Shown piece after piece: positions 7,797 to 16,725 of a stretch of DNA of 64,000 nt (within the stretch, counting starts at the first letter, position 1; every line of letters begins with the position of its first letter). The notes below the pieces were generated by a model. That model saw only the letters and a list, made by a program, of their open reading frames with translations. It ran no database searches and was not told the DNA's origin. This stretch comes from an uncultured Elusimicrobia bacterium. GTDB lineage: Bacteria > Elusimicrobiota > Elusimicrobia > Elusimicrobiales > UBA9959. Location of the stretch: positions 1 to 64,000 of the forward strand of contig CAIXBR010000015.1 in assembly GCA_903917735.1 (NCBI GenBank), given 5' to 3'. Position numbers and translations under genes: made by a program.

Positions 7797-8798
7797 TTAA
7801 ATTCCGTGTAACCGCCTGAAGGCCGGGCTGGAAAGTCCGGCTTTTACGGCGGCTCTCAGCCATAGGGCTGCCAGTTTTCTCGCCTCGGCCTGGCCGCGGG
7901 GGACCGGGCCGCTCTTAGTGCTGAAACGGGCCGCGGCCCATGGCGCTAATGGGCACATGGACTGCGCGGAACTAAAGCCGCAGGCCGAGGCCAGGCTGAA
8001 AAATTTTTTTCGCCCCCCTCCGTCAGCGTCAACCCTGAAAGGTCGCAGTTGCTTTTCCGTCCCGGAAAGCATTTTATCGCAGGGGTAGAAGGCTCCGTCG
8101 GGAGCCAGCGCCAGGTTGCGGCATGGCCCCGGCTTTTCTGCGCGGGCGGCCAGCGCTACGGCCTCATAGCCATTCGCCAATTCCCATACGCCCCTACCGC
8201 TCTTAAGGCGGCGCAGGTATTCCAGCAGCAGGGCTTTTGAGGAGGTACGGAGGTGGCGCAGCGCGGCGGCGTCCCAGGCGGCGGTTATATCCGGCGACCA
8301 GGCCAGGCGTTCGAAACCGAGGCCCAGCAGGTATATCATGTTAGGGAGCAGTTCCCCCGCGTTCCCGGGGCTTACTACGGCACTGACGGAGACGTCCTTG
8401 CGCAAGGCCCGCGGGAGGTTAGGGATATCGGCCGGGCGGCCCGCGCCCGGGCGGCCGTCCAGGCTTACAGTGATCCTTACTCCGCGCTCGAGGAGTTTTT
8501 TGGCCTCATCTTTTCTAAAAGCGAGACCGTTGGTGAAAAGGTGTACAGGGGCGCCGGGGCCAAAGTGTTTTCTGATCAGCGCGATAGCCTGATCGAGGCG
8601 GACGCGGCAGAGCAGCGGCTCGCCGCCGAGGATTGTAAATTTGGGGTGTCCGGGCTTTGCGGCGGCGAAATCCGAGAGTGCCGACCGGAGGGCAGCGGCA
8701 CTGATGGTCTTTTTAGACACACCGCGGGCGTAGCAGTAGGGACAGGCCAGATTGCAGCGCCCGCTGAGATAGATTACAATATGATCCGGTTTCATCAT
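7797..8798 (-). CDS. Radical SAM/SPASM-type protein (array member 4)
   Basis: 333 residues from the ATG at 8798 (a second ATG follows directly). In-frame extension upstream would run through the repeat element at 8829-8959 and is rejected. CNLACPYC (Cys15, Cys19, Cys22), LGGEPLLC and LFTNGLAF mark the radical SAM core. CRNLALAPDGAFYPCDKM around residue 240 matches the first SPASM cluster segment seen in peptide-modifying maturases. No clear ribosome site precedes the start. The gene follows a dispersed element, so transcription into it may be shaped by that structure. The substrate is unknown. Confidence 0.82.
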   Translation of the reverse strand: MMKPDHIVIYLSGRCNLACPYCYARGVSKKTISAAALRSALSDFAAAKPGHPKFTILGGEPLLCRVRLDQAIALIRKHFGPGAPVHLFTNGLAFRKDEAKKLLERGVRITVSLDGRPGAGRPADIPNLPRALRKDVSVSAVVSPGNAGELLPNMIYLLGLGFERLAWSPDITAAWDAAALRHLRTSSKALLLEYLRRLKSGRGVWELANGYEAVALAARAEKPGPCRNLALAPDGAFYPCDKMLSGTEKQLRPFRVDADGGGRKKFFSLASACGFSSAQSMCPLAPWAAARFSTKSGPVPRGQAEARKLAALWLRAAVKAGLSSPAFRRLHGI

Positions 8799-8828
8799 AA
8801 CAATTAAAAAAATAATCCGCGCAAGCCG

Positions 8829-8959
8829 GGTTCGGTGAGGGTATGGGCCCGGCGGGACTTCTCGGAGGGTTCGGCTTGCGTAAGCGCCGAGCCCGAGAGT
8901 ATGAGCGCGCGCACGGTGTGCGCGACGCGTGCCCGCCGGGCCCATACCCTCACCGGACC
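8829..8959. repeat. Dispersed structured element, copy A
   Basis: 131 bp, bounded by near-perfect inverted arms (about 28 bases, one mismatch) around two inner hairpins, one built on CGCGCAC/GTGCGCG and one on GGGTTCGGC/GCCGAGCCC with the conserved TTGCGTAAGC loop. It has the same orientation as copy F and the opposite to B, D and E. Its right arm contains the stop codon of the gene at 8950-9897. Confidence 0.9.
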
Positions 8960-9897
8960 CTCCGTTTCACCGGCTTCAGCTCGCTGTCACCGTAGTTCTT
9001 CAGATATTCGACCCAGATGCCTTCGCACAGGTTATACAGGCTGCAGCCGCGGCAGCGGGCGGTTTTGCGCCGGCCTACTACGGCGCGCGAGGCTACGGCG
9101 TCGGTGTTCTTAAAATCGGGGGCCCAGTGCTCGGTGAGGAAGAGTTTACGCTCGTTTATCTCGCTTATCTGGTCCAAGCAATCAGTGAAATGGCAGAGCG
9201 GGACGTAGCGAACTTTCCACTGGTCCATGCCGGCTTGGCGGCCTATGGCGAGGGCGCGGCGCATGTACGGGGCGACTTTGGAGATGCGCGGGACGAGTTT
9301 TTTGAAATTGTTTTTGGCGCCGCCGTAGTTGGGGTCCACGAAGATGTATTCCACGTTGCGTATGCCGAGGCCGGCGTAGAATTTTGCCAGGCGGGGAAGG
9401 GCGGTCATGTTCTGTTTTACTACGGTGGTATTCCCGTTTATGCTCAGGAAGCCGAGGGCCCTCAGGTTGGTGAGGCCTTTTTTTAGCTGGGCGAAGCTGC
9501 CGGGGGCGCGGGTAAGGGCGTCGTGGATGCGGGTGTCGGGACCGTGCACGGAGAAGATGAGGGAATCTATGCCCGAGTCCACTATCTTTTTCGCTGAAGC
9601 GGGGTCGGCGAAGACGCGGCCGTTGGTGGCGCAGGCTACTTCTTTGATGCCGAGTTTTTTAGCTGTGGCTACTACACGGGTGAAGTCGGGGCGGATGGTG
9701 GCTTCGCCGCCTATAATTTCGATTATATCGGCGCCCTGTTTTTTGGCGCAGAGGACTTCGGCCAGGAGTTCGGCTGTGGTTTTCTGAGGCATGGCGCGCT
9801 TGTCCGCGTCTATGCAGAAGGCGCAGTTGTTGTTGCAGGCATAGCCCGTGAACAGCACTATTTTAAGCTTTTTCTTCATCTTCGCCATAGACATCAC
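8950..9897 (-). CDS. Radical SAM protein with EFKP-type C-terminus (array member 5)
   Basis: 315 residues. CNNNCAFC (Cys21, Cys25, Cys28) and IIGGEATIRPD form the radical SAM core, and SVHGPDTRIHD is shared with most array members. CRGCSLYNLCEGIWVEY followed by SELKPVK is the common C-terminal signature, with an additional PLCHFTDC pair that could complete an auxiliary Fe-S cluster. Its final codons and stop lie inside repeat copy A, giving a RRVR tail. Several ATG codons occur in the first seven residues and none has a clear ribosome site, so the start is uncertain by up to six codons. It stands alone between two repeat elements. Confidence 0.85.
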   Translation of the reverse strand: MMSMAKMKKKLKIVLFTGYACNNNCAFCIDADKRAMPQKTTAELLAEVLCAKKQGADIIEIIGGEATIRPDFTRVVATAKKLGIKEVACATNGRVFADPASAKKIVDSGIDSLIFSVHGPDTRIHDALTRAPGSFAQLKKGLTNLRALGFLSINGNTTVVKQNMTALPRLAKFYAGLGIRNVEYIFVDPNYGGAKNNFKKLVPRISKVAPYMRRALAIGRQAGMDQWKVRYVPLCHFTDCLDQISEINERKLFLTEHWAPDFKNTDAVASRAVVGRRKTARCRGCSLYNLCEGIWVEYLKNYGDSELKPVKRRVR

Positions 9898-9925
9898 TTT
9901 GACTGCACCGCAGGTTTACCCAGTC

Positions 9926-10058
9926 GGGGTCCGGCGAGGGTATGGGCCCGTCGGGCACCGCGTCGGCCACACCGTGGCCGCGCTCCACACTCAGGCTCGG
10001 CGCTACGCAAGCCTCGCCTTCCGTGAGGGCCCGCCGAACCCATACACTCGCCGGCCCC
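9926..10058. repeat. Dispersed structured element, copy B
   Basis: 133 bp, with inverted arms beginning GGGGTCCGGCGAG and closing with its near complement. The first inner hairpin uses CGGCCAC/GTGGCCG, the second the conserved CGCTACGCAAGC region. It fills most of the gap between the genes at 8950-9897 and 10117-11268; I see no gene in the rest of that gap. Confidence 0.9.
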
Positions 10059-10116
10059 CTCCACAAAATCTTCACTGCCTTAATCGAGTACTACTTCTGC
10101 AATAAGCACCGAGGAA

Positions 10117-11268
10117 TCATTTAAAGAACCGGGCTATGTTGCTGTCCAGGAGCAGGGAGAGCACGGCGCCGGCGAAGATCCACAGGGCGAAGGGGCGGCC
10201 GCGGACTACCTCTATTTTGGGCTCCTGCACTTTCAGCTGCGCCATCCAGTCTTTCAGCAGCGTTATCTGTTCCGCGTCCAGGCCGTCCCTGAAGCAGTCG
10301 TCGAAGGCGCCTTCGAAGGCGGCGTTATCCTTAAGCATGCGGGCGGCTTTGGCGGAGAGCACTGCCCCGGGTTCCAGTTCGCGGGCCGTGAGGAACTGTA
10401 TGTCCTTTTTCTCCATCAGGAATTCCAGCATAAAGCGCCCGAAGAACAGCAGCACGCTGAACCTGAAGACGTTCTTGACCGCCCCTATGGCCAGCAGCCA
10501 CAGGTGGTCCGGGAAAAGGAAGAAGCCGCCGATGAAGTAGACGGCGTAGGAAGCGGCGCTGATATACATCCAGCGCTTGTTGGCGAAGACCACGCCTATT
10601 TTATCCCACAGGATGAACATGAAGAAGAAAAGGATATTGGTGCGGGAGAAGAAGTGGCTGATGAAGCCGCGGGCCTCCATGGCGAAGATCTGCTGCAGCA
10701 GGAACAGAAAACCCATGTTCAGTATGCTGGCCGCGGCGAACAACTTATTCTTTCCTTCGGTCAGGCTGGCTAAGCGTTTTTTTATGTCGCCCCACAGCTC
10801 CGTGAAAAAGTCCTCCGGCGAAGCGGACTGGAAACCGGAAGCCAGGAAGCTGCCCAAAGCCCAGAGCGCGGCCGCTACAAAGATGTTTATCAGCAGGTTC
10901 AGGAACAGGTAGTTGGGGAAATTCCGGAGCGCCGGGTTGGCCAGCGGCAGGGAGGCTGAGACCAGGATGAAGAACTTGGCGTCGCCGGCGGGCCAGATCT
11001 CGGCGTACCAGAGTATTATGCCTGCCAGGACGGACCAGAAGACGTGTACGGCCAGCAGCAGGTAAAAATTGTAATTCATGAAGCTCTGCGCGCGGCCGAC
11101 GTAACCCATAGCCGTATAGATCAGGAAGATAGCTATAAAGCCGGCGAAGATCTTGATACCGGCCTTTATGTGGGCGTTAGGGATCTTCCGGGTGGCCATG
11201 TCGCGGCCCACCACGGAGACGCACCAGGCGGTGAACACTGCAAGAAAGGCGAGCGAGATGTTTTTCAT
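10117..11268 (-). CDS. A24-type (prepilin-peptidase-like) membrane protease with extra C-terminal domain
   Basis: 383 residues with about eight hydrophobic segments. Asp23 in GRDMATRKIPN and Asp96 in PAGDAKFF fit the two catalytic aspartates of A24 aspartic peptidases (the first aspartate before a KIPN motif, the second in GxGDxK-like sequence). That family cuts leaders of pilins and related exported proteins at the membrane. After the peptidase core come more membrane segments and a soluble stretch (about 285-355, FLTARELEPGAV and DCFRDGLDAEQI), then a last membrane helix, an arrangement unlike PilD. It is coupled by ATGA overlap to the HxsC-like gene. Leader removal from a modified peptide is an inference; the second Asp motif is weaker than usual. 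Confidence 0.62.
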   Translation of the reverse strand: MKNISLAFLAVFTAWCVSVVGRDMATRKIPNAHIKAGIKIFAGFIAIFLIYTAMGYVGRAQSFMNYNFYLLLAVHVFWSVLAGIILWYAEIWPAGDAKFFILVSASLPLANPALRNFPNYLFLNLLINIFVAAALWALGSFLASGFQSASPEDFFTELWGDIKKRLASLTEGKNKLFAAASILNMGFLFLLQQIFAMEARGFISHFFSRTNILFFFMFILWDKIGVVFANKRWMYISAASYAVYFIGGFFLFPDHLWLLAIGAVKNVFRFSVLLFFGRFMLEFLMEKKDIQFLTARELEPGAVLSAKAARMLKDNAAFEGAFDDCFRDGLDAEQITLLKDWMAQLKVQEPKIEVVRGRPFALWIFAGAVLSLLLDSNIARFFK

Positions 11269-12158
11269 TTTTTAAGCGGCTTCAGCTCTGAGCTACCGAA
11301 CTTTTTATAATACTCCAGCATCAGCCCCAGACATTTCTTTTTAACGGCGCAGCGCAGGCAGGCCGCAGGGTATATCCTGTCCTCAAGAGGCAGCGTGATC
11401 CTGCAGAACGGCCTTAGCTCGGCCCTTACCTGGCAGAGCGGGAAATGGTACAGCCGGAAATCGGCAAAGCGCTTTATAAGAGGCAGGGCTTCGTTCACTT
11501 TCTTCGATGAGACCGAGAATTTGAGGCCGACCGAGCGGTGGTTGGTTTCCGACATGCCTTCTATCTCGTAATGGATGGCGGTCACCGAGTAATTCCCAGT
11601 GCGCGGGAATTTTTTCAGCAGGAATTCCAGCGTGGCCGGGAACTGCGTGATGTTCTTTTTGTGCAGTATTATGCGTATCTCCAGGTGCAGGCCCCGGCCC
11701 AGTTCTAAAAGGTTCTCAAGCCCCTTAACGGTCTGGCCGAAAGCGCCGCGCACGCCCGCCACCGCGTCGTGCACCCGGGCCGTTGGGCCGTGCAGGGCTA
11801 TGGCCACTGAGAACGGCGGGCGGGCCGCCGCGACGAACCTGGCCGCGAACTTCCTGTCGGCAAAGCGGCGGCCGTTGGACAGCAGGGTTATGGGCGTGCC
11901 GGGCATGCGCCGCCTGAAATAGGCCAGCAGCTGGAAGAACTCCGGGTGGAGGGTCGGCTCGCCGCCGGTAAGGTTTACATAGCCCGAGTCGTCGGCGTTC
12001 TTCAGGTATACCTTCCCCAGACCCTTCAGGTAGCGCTCCAGTTTCTCTATCTGGCATTTAAGGCGGTACTGCGAGCTATCCTGCAGCGCGAAAGAACCCA
12101 TGTTGGTGCACATGACGCACTTGTTGTCGCATTTGTTCCAGAGGGCTATATCGGGCAT
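11265..12158 (-). CDS. HxsC-like radical SAM protein (array member 6)
   Basis: 297 residues. CDNKCVMC (Cys10, Cys14, Cys17), NLTGGEPTLHPE and LLSNGRRFA form the core. Several later phrases recall the HxsC maturase of His-Xaa-Ser systems as I remember it: ALHGPTARVHDAV, GAFGQTVKGL, HYEIEGMSETN and YHFPLCQV. The C-terminus CLRCAVKKKCLGLMLEY plus SELKPLKK is the signature shared across this array. The neighbouring gene encodes an HxsB-like protein, and HxsB and HxsC are the two maturases of the classical system, which supports the assignment. The assignment rests on memory of family motifs, so a general radical SAM call is the safe fallback. Confidence 0.75.
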   Translation of the reverse strand: MPDIALWNKCDNKCVMCTNMGSFALQDSSQYRLKCQIEKLERYLKGLGKVYLKNADDSGYVNLTGGEPTLHPEFFQLLAYFRRRMPGTPITLLSNGRRFADRKFAARFVAAARPPFSVAIALHGPTARVHDAVAGVRGAFGQTVKGLENLLELGRGLHLEIRIILHKKNITQFPATLEFLLKKFPRTGNYSVTAIHYEIEGMSETNHRSVGLKFSVSSKKVNEALPLIKRFADFRLYHFPLCQVRAELRPFCRITLPLEDRIYPAACLRCAVKKKCLGLMLEYYKKFGSSELKPLKK

Positions 12159-12203
12159 AAGTAGTTAGTCAGTTAGACGGATAGACCGTTTGATAGCAAC
12201 AAA

Positions 12204-13640
12204 TTAGCCGGGGTTCCCTTTCTCGAGCCAGGCTTCTATTATTTTTCTTGTCCCGCTTTTTTCTAGCAGGCCGAAAACGGTCTTGAACAGGCCCTTCTGC
12301 AGGACGCACCAGCCGCCGTTCCTTATATCCCCCCAGGGCGTGCCCTGTGTGGAATAATTATGCACCGGGCAAACTCCGCAGAACGGCTTAAAGGCGCAGC
12401 GCGAACAATAGGGCTGGTTCTCAAGGCAGGAGGCCATGGCGCAGACCCTGGCCGCCGGCGCGGTCATCAGTTCGGCGAAGGCGTTCTTGTGCACGCTGCC
12501 CAGTTTAAAGAAATCGTCGCCGCAGGCGGCCACCATGCGGCCCTCGTCGCAGGTATAGACGTCGCCGTTGTAATTGTAGGCCAGCTGGCCTATGGCCGCG
12601 CCGCAGGGGGAGCGCAGGTCCAGGTAATTAGGGTCCTCGCCCCTGAGCATTTTGGCGGCCAGCAGCGCGGCGTTGCGCTCCACGAACTTCTCCCCGGCCA
12701 GGTTCAGCTCCATCACACGCTTGATGGCCGCGCGGTAGAAGGCCAGGAAATCTTCGGGGGCGTAGCCTATCTCCGGCCAGACGCCTGCGGCGTAGCCGAT
12801 GGGCGAGAGCGGCCGCAGGAAGATGCCGCCGAGCTTCAGCGCGCGGTATTCGTCCACTATGGCGCGCGGGTTCCCGAGCGAAAGCCTGGTAGTGGTCATC
12901 AGCGCCGAGGGCAGCGCGTCCTTCCTGCCGTCTTTAGCCGCCGCCTCCTGAAAGCGCTTCAGCCAGTACACAGCCTTCGCGTGAGAGGAGCCACCGGACC
13001 AGCGGCGGTTGGCGTCATGTATCTTGGCCGGCCCGTCCAGCGAAGTGCAGACCGAAACGCCCTCTTCCGTAAGGAACTTGAATTTTTCCTCGTCCATCAG
13101 GCTCAGGTTGGTGACCACGGAAAGCGCCAGGTCGCGGCCAGCTTTCAGGTTCAGCTTTTTGGCGTGATGTACGGCAGCTTTCAGTACGGGCCAGTTCAGC
13201 AAAGCTTCTCCGCCCTGGAATTCTATCGAGATTTTTTTATTGGGAGAACTGAAGGCGGTCTCCACGGACTTCAGGGCGGTAGCGCGGCTCATAACGGTCT
13301 CGCCAGTTCCGCCGGCGGTGGCGCGGCAGTAGACGCAGGCGTGGTTGCATTTCAGCGTCAGCACCAGTATGTGCAGCCCTGGTCCTTCGTAAGCCCCCGC
13401 CGAGAGCCCCGAGGCCCTGGCGGAGACATCCTCAAGGTCCAGCCGGCCCCTCAACAGCCCTGCGGCGGCGAGCTTCCTGAAAAGCGCGGAGTCTTCTTTC
13501 ACCCGGCCGGTATTGAAGGCCGAAAATTCCGCCGCGGTCAGCCTGATGGCGTAGCCGGCCGGCCCGGAAACTATATAGCCGGCCCCGTCTCTTTCAAAAC
13601 GGAAGTCGAAAGGCTCGCAGAGGTTTTTCTTTTTTTTCAT
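12204..13640 (-). CDS. hxsB: HxsB-like radical SAM maturase (array member 7)
   Basis: 478 residues. An N-terminal ~90-residue leader-binding-like region carrying LTAAEF precedes CNHACVYC (Cys98, Cys102, Cys105) and IEFQGGEALLNWP. The auxiliary clusters look complete: RSPCGAAIG, DVYTCDEGRM, and CSRCAFKPFCGVCPVHNY near the end. These are typical of HxsB, the SPASM maturase of His-Xaa-Ser repeat peptide systems. It closely resembles the protein at 39443-40900, which sits next to the repeat peptide, and is more distantly like that at 16722. A 45-base gap, the longest within this block, separates it from the downstream HxsC-like gene; its start overlaps the upstream stop by ATGA. Confidence 0.82.
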   Translation of the reverse strand: MKKKKNLCEPFDFRFERDGAGYIVSGPAGYAIRLTAAEFSAFNTGRVKEDSALFRKLAAAGLLRGRLDLEDVSARASGLSAGAYEGPGLHILVLTLKCNHACVYCRATAGGTGETVMSRATALKSVETAFSSPNKKISIEFQGGEALLNWPVLKAAVHHAKKLNLKAGRDLALSVVTNLSLMDEEKFKFLTEEGVSVCTSLDGPAKIHDANRRWSGGSSHAKAVYWLKRFQEAAAKDGRKDALPSALMTTTRLSLGNPRAIVDEYRALKLGGIFLRPLSPIGYAAGVWPEIGYAPEDFLAFYRAAIKRVMELNLAGEKFVERNAALLAAKMLRGEDPNYLDLRSPCGAAIGQLAYNYNGDVYTCDEGRMVAACGDDFFKLGSVHKNAFAELMTAPAARVCAMASCLENQPYCSRCAFKPFCGVCPVHNYSTQGTPWGDIRNGGWCVLQKGLFKTVFGLLEKSGTRKIIEAWLEKGNPG

Positions 13641-14533
13641 TTCTTTACCGGCTTGAACTCGCTCCAGCCGTAAAGCTCCGGATATTCGCGCCAGGGACCT
13701 TCACAGGTCTTGAACCAGCGGCACTTGCGGCATTCGGGCCGCTTGACCTTGCCTTCGTCGCGCCTGTAATCGCCGTAGCTCTCGATATAGATGTCAGCGT
13801 CCGCCACCGGCCCTTCCGGCATGACCTGTTCCGCCACGCAGGCCTCGTAACCCTTCATCAGGCAGAACGGGATGGCCTCGGTATAGCAGGGTATGCCTTT
13901 CGCCAGTCCCAAGTCCAGCGCTTTTTTAAGGTAGGGCAGCACGTCCGTCTTTTTAGGCGTCAGCCACTTGCGGTTCTCCCAGGCGGAACCCACCAGGTGC
14001 ACGAAGGCGAACTGGTACTGGTCGGCCTTCAGGTAGATCAGCAACTTAGCCAGCTCGGGGAGGTCCTTATGGTTTACCGAGGTGATGACGGAATTGGTAA
14101 GCACGTACATCCCCAGCTTCTTGCAGTTCATTATTCCCTGCACCACTTCCTTGAAGCTCCCCTCGGCGCGGGTGAGACGCTCGTGGATCTCCGGCTTGGA
14201 GCCGTGCAGCGACGGGCCCATTTCCGTGACGCCGGCTTTCTTAAGCTCGGCGCAGTAGTCGTAGTAGGCGAAGCGTCGGCCGTTGGTCTGCACCTGCACG
14301 CTTTCGTAGCCCATCTTGCGCGCGGAGCGGACCGCCGCAAGCAGGTCCGGGTGAAGGGTGGGCTCGCCGCCGGTGAAGACCACGGCGGTGACGCCGGTTT
14401 TCTTCGCTTTTGCCAGTATGGTCTGTATTTCTTTCAGGCTTTTCCTGGCGGCAATGGAGCGCTTCGAGCCCTGCGCGCAAAAATCGCACATATTGTTGCA
14501 GTTGAAACCGATCTTTATGTCTATGCGTCTCAT
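13637..14533 (-). CDS. Radical SAM protein with EFKP-type C-terminus (array member 8)
   Basis: 298 residues from the ATG at 14533, which overlaps the upstream stop (ATGA); a longer in-frame form would lie inside that gene. CNNMCDFC (Cys12, Cys16, Cys19), VFTGGEPTLHPD, QTNGRRFAY and SLHGSKPEIHE define the core. The C-terminus has CRKCRWFKTCEGPWREY and SEFKPVKK, plus isolated cysteines in IPFCLMKG and EACVAEQ, enough for an auxiliary Fe-S cluster. It is one of the clearest members of the subfamily repeated in this array, most like the protein at 8950. Substrate unknown. Confidence 0.86.
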   Translation of the reverse strand: MRRIDIKIGFNCNNMCDFCAQGSKRSIAARKSLKEIQTILAKAKKTGVTAVVFTGGEPTLHPDLLAAVRSARKMGYESVQVQTNGRRFAYYDYCAELKKAGVTEMGPSLHGSKPEIHERLTRAEGSFKEVVQGIMNCKKLGMYVLTNSVITSVNHKDLPELAKLLIYLKADQYQFAFVHLVGSAWENRKWLTPKKTDVLPYLKKALDLGLAKGIPCYTEAIPFCLMKGYEACVAEQVMPEGPVADADIYIESYGDYRRDEGKVKRPECRKCRWFKTCEGPWREYPELYGWSEFKPVKK

Positions 14534-16725
14534 TTTATGACCTTCAGGCCTTTTGTGCCGAACTTTTCCACGTAGCCGCGCGCCGGACCGGGACATTTCA
14601 GCAGGAGCCTGCAATAAAGGCAGAGCTGCGGCTTAACGGCCCCGCCGCCTCCGGACTCGCGGGCGTCCCCTGCGCCTGCGCGCAGGCAATCCGCGGATAG
14701 CTCTAAACGTGGATACAACCCGCACAGCGGAACCCGCAGGAATTCTATTTTCGGCGCGCCCGCGGCGGTAAGGCCGGAGACGGCTTTGATCAGTGGCCCC
14801 AGCGCGGAATACGCGACTTTAATATTCCCGGCGCCCTCCGGGAAAGCCAGCATGAAGCGGCGGACCCCGGCCTTCGAAAGCTTTTTGATGGCGGCCAGCA
14901 GCGGGCCCGGCCGCGCGCTTTTCAGAACGCATACGCCCCTCACCCGCAGGCCGGCGGCGGCCGCGGCTGAAACTTTGTCGATAAGCTCCGGGGACAGGGC
15001 CTCTTCGAAGCGGAAAAAGTACTCAGCCGCGCCGGCGGCCTTAAGCGAGGCGAAGAACCGGATATCCGCCGGCAGCTCCGAGAAAAGCGAGACCTTCTTA
15101 AACCCGGCCTTTCCCGCGTAGCGCACGGCCGCCAGTTCCAGTTCACCCGGCACGGCGGCGCCGGAAAACAGCAGGGCTTCGGCGCGGCCTGCCCCGGCGG
15201 CCTTCATTAATTCCAGCAGCAGTTCCCTGGCGGGCTTCTCCGGGCCCGCGGCGCCGCGGCCATAAAGCAACCGGTCAAGCGCGTTCCCGACATACAACCG
15301 GCATTCGTAAACCGTTCCGGCCGCTTTATTGAAAACCGTAGTGGCCTTGCCGTTAGCGGCCGCCCCGTCACCGGAAAGCCGCCCGTAAACAGCCTCAAGC
15401 CTGCGCACAGCTTCCGGCGAATAAAGCGCGCGGCGCAATTCTACGATGGCCCGTTCCCTGTCGCTTACCATCAGGGCGCCGCCGGAGTCGGCCAGTATCC
15501 CGCCGGTCAGTAGCCGGCCAATTTCCCGCGGGAAAGCCTCCGTCAGGCCCTTCCCGAAACGCCCGCGGAAAGCCCGCTTATCCACCTGGCCGCGCTGCAG
15601 CGCGTCGAGCAGTATAAAATTCGCCATTTCGTCTTTTTTGCTTATAAGACAGCCTGTGCCGGCCGGCAGACGTCCACCGGCCAGTTCGCTTTCGTAGCGA
15701 CGCTCGTCGGAAACATTGCGGTACCTGGCCGCGTTCATGGCGTATGAGACTGCGCTCGGGCCCAGGCCCAGCACCGAATACGAGCCTTCCTCTCCTTGGT
15801 CGTAGCTATAAGGCCAACAGTCGCCCTTGCGCTTGTAAACCCAGTGGCCGCAGCACATTTCATAGCCTTTGTTCAGCAGTATATCCATGCCGCGGCGCCG
15901 CCACGCCCTGGCGTCCTCCAGCTCCCGGCCCTGCAGGGAGCCGCCTTTTCCACCGGCGGAGGTGCCGCGCCTGGGCTGGAAATCGAAAAGATAGACCCGC
16001 TCCACGTCCAGCGCGGCCACTTTCCTTACGTCGCTTAAAAAACTTTTCTCGGTCTGGCCGGGCAGGCCCGTCATCAGGTCCACTTCCACCTGCTTTATCC
16101 CGGCCTTCCTGGCCTGCTTTATGGCCTCTATGGTCTGGGCGGGGTCCTGCCGCCTGTTCAGGCCTTTCAGCAGTACCGGGTCGAAGCTCTGCACGCCTAT
16201 GGCCAGCCACTCCACCCCGGCAGATTTCAGGCATGCCAGTTTGGCCACGTCCAGGGTGTTGGGGCTGGACTCGAACGCTATCCTGGTCTCGGGCGTGATC
16301 TTAAAACAGGCCCGCAGTATTTTAAAAAGCCGTTCCAACTGCGATATAGTAAGCAGGCTGGGTGTGCCGCCGCCTATGCAAAGAAAGCGCAGCGGCCTGC
16401 CTTTAAACAGCGGGGCGAACATGCCGGCTTCTCTTTCGAGCGCGTCCAGGTAGCGGTCCAAGGCGCCGGGGGCTACTGGAAGCTTGTAGAAGCCGCAGAA
16501 ACGGCAAAGCGTCTCGCAGAAAGGGACGTGTACATAAACCACCGGCTTCCTCCCGTCGTCCGACTTCAGGGAACGGGCCCAGGCGGTTTTTGTTTTCTTC
16601 GTATCGCCGAACTCAGGCCAGGAGGCCATAGGCGGAAAATTCTGCGGGGCTTCGGCCAGGGAATCCCTGTCCACACAGGCCAGCAGACCCTCAAAGGTCA
16701 TGGTTTTTACTGGGTGCGCGGTCAT
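14530..16725 (-). CDS. Fusion of a HemW-like radical SAM domain and a cysteine-less second radical SAM-like half (array member 9)
   Basis: 731 residues from the ATG at 16725 (ATGA overlap with the upstream gene). Residues 60-460 are HemW/coproporphyrinogen-oxidase-like: CETLCRFC (Cys70, Cys74, Cys77), LCIGGGTPSLL, and a C-terminal winged-helix-like part. From about 465 a second domain follows whose start (VYECRLYVGNALDRLLYG) aligns by position with the CxxxCxxC region of the array proteins, but all three cluster cysteines are replaced. It nevertheless ends with CLYCRLLLKCPGPARGY and GLKVIK, the array's terminal signature. The simplest reading is a fusion of an active HemW-like enzyme to a decayed array paralog kept for binding. 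HemW itself would be about 380-400 residues. Confidence 0.82.
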   Translation of the reverse strand: MTAHPVKTMTFEGLLACVDRDSLAEAPQNFPPMASWPEFGDTKKTKTAWARSLKSDDGRKPVVYVHVPFCETLCRFCGFYKLPVAPGALDRYLDALEREAGMFAPLFKGRPLRFLCIGGGTPSLLTISQLERLFKILRACFKITPETRIAFESSPNTLDVAKLACLKSAGVEWLAIGVQSFDPVLLKGLNRRQDPAQTIEAIKQARKAGIKQVEVDLMTGLPGQTEKSFLSDVRKVAALDVERVYLFDFQPRRGTSAGGKGGSLQGRELEDARAWRRRGMDILLNKGYEMCCGHWVYKRKGDCWPYSYDQGEEGSYSVLGLGPSAVSYAMNAARYRNVSDERRYESELAGGRLPAGTGCLISKKDEMANFILLDALQRGQVDKRAFRGRFGKGLTEAFPREIGRLLTGGILADSGGALMVSDRERAIVELRRALYSPEAVRRLEAVYGRLSGDGAAANGKATTVFNKAAGTVYECRLYVGNALDRLLYGRGAAGPEKPARELLLELMKAAGAGRAEALLFSGAAVPGELELAAVRYAGKAGFKKVSLFSELPADIRFFASLKAAGAAEYFFRFEEALSPELIDKVSAAAAAGLRVRGVCVLKSARPGPLLAAIKKLSKAGVRRFMLAFPEGAGNIKVAYSALGPLIKAVSGLTAAGAPKIEFLRVPLCGLYPRLELSADCLRAGAGDARESGGGGAVKPQLCLYCRLLLKCPGPARGYVEKFGTKGLKVIK

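Noticed and set aside
8829..8945. N-terminal extension of the radical SAM gene at 7797 through the repeat element
   Set aside because: The added residues are Arg/His/Ala-rich translation of the element, and related proteins start near the internal ATG.
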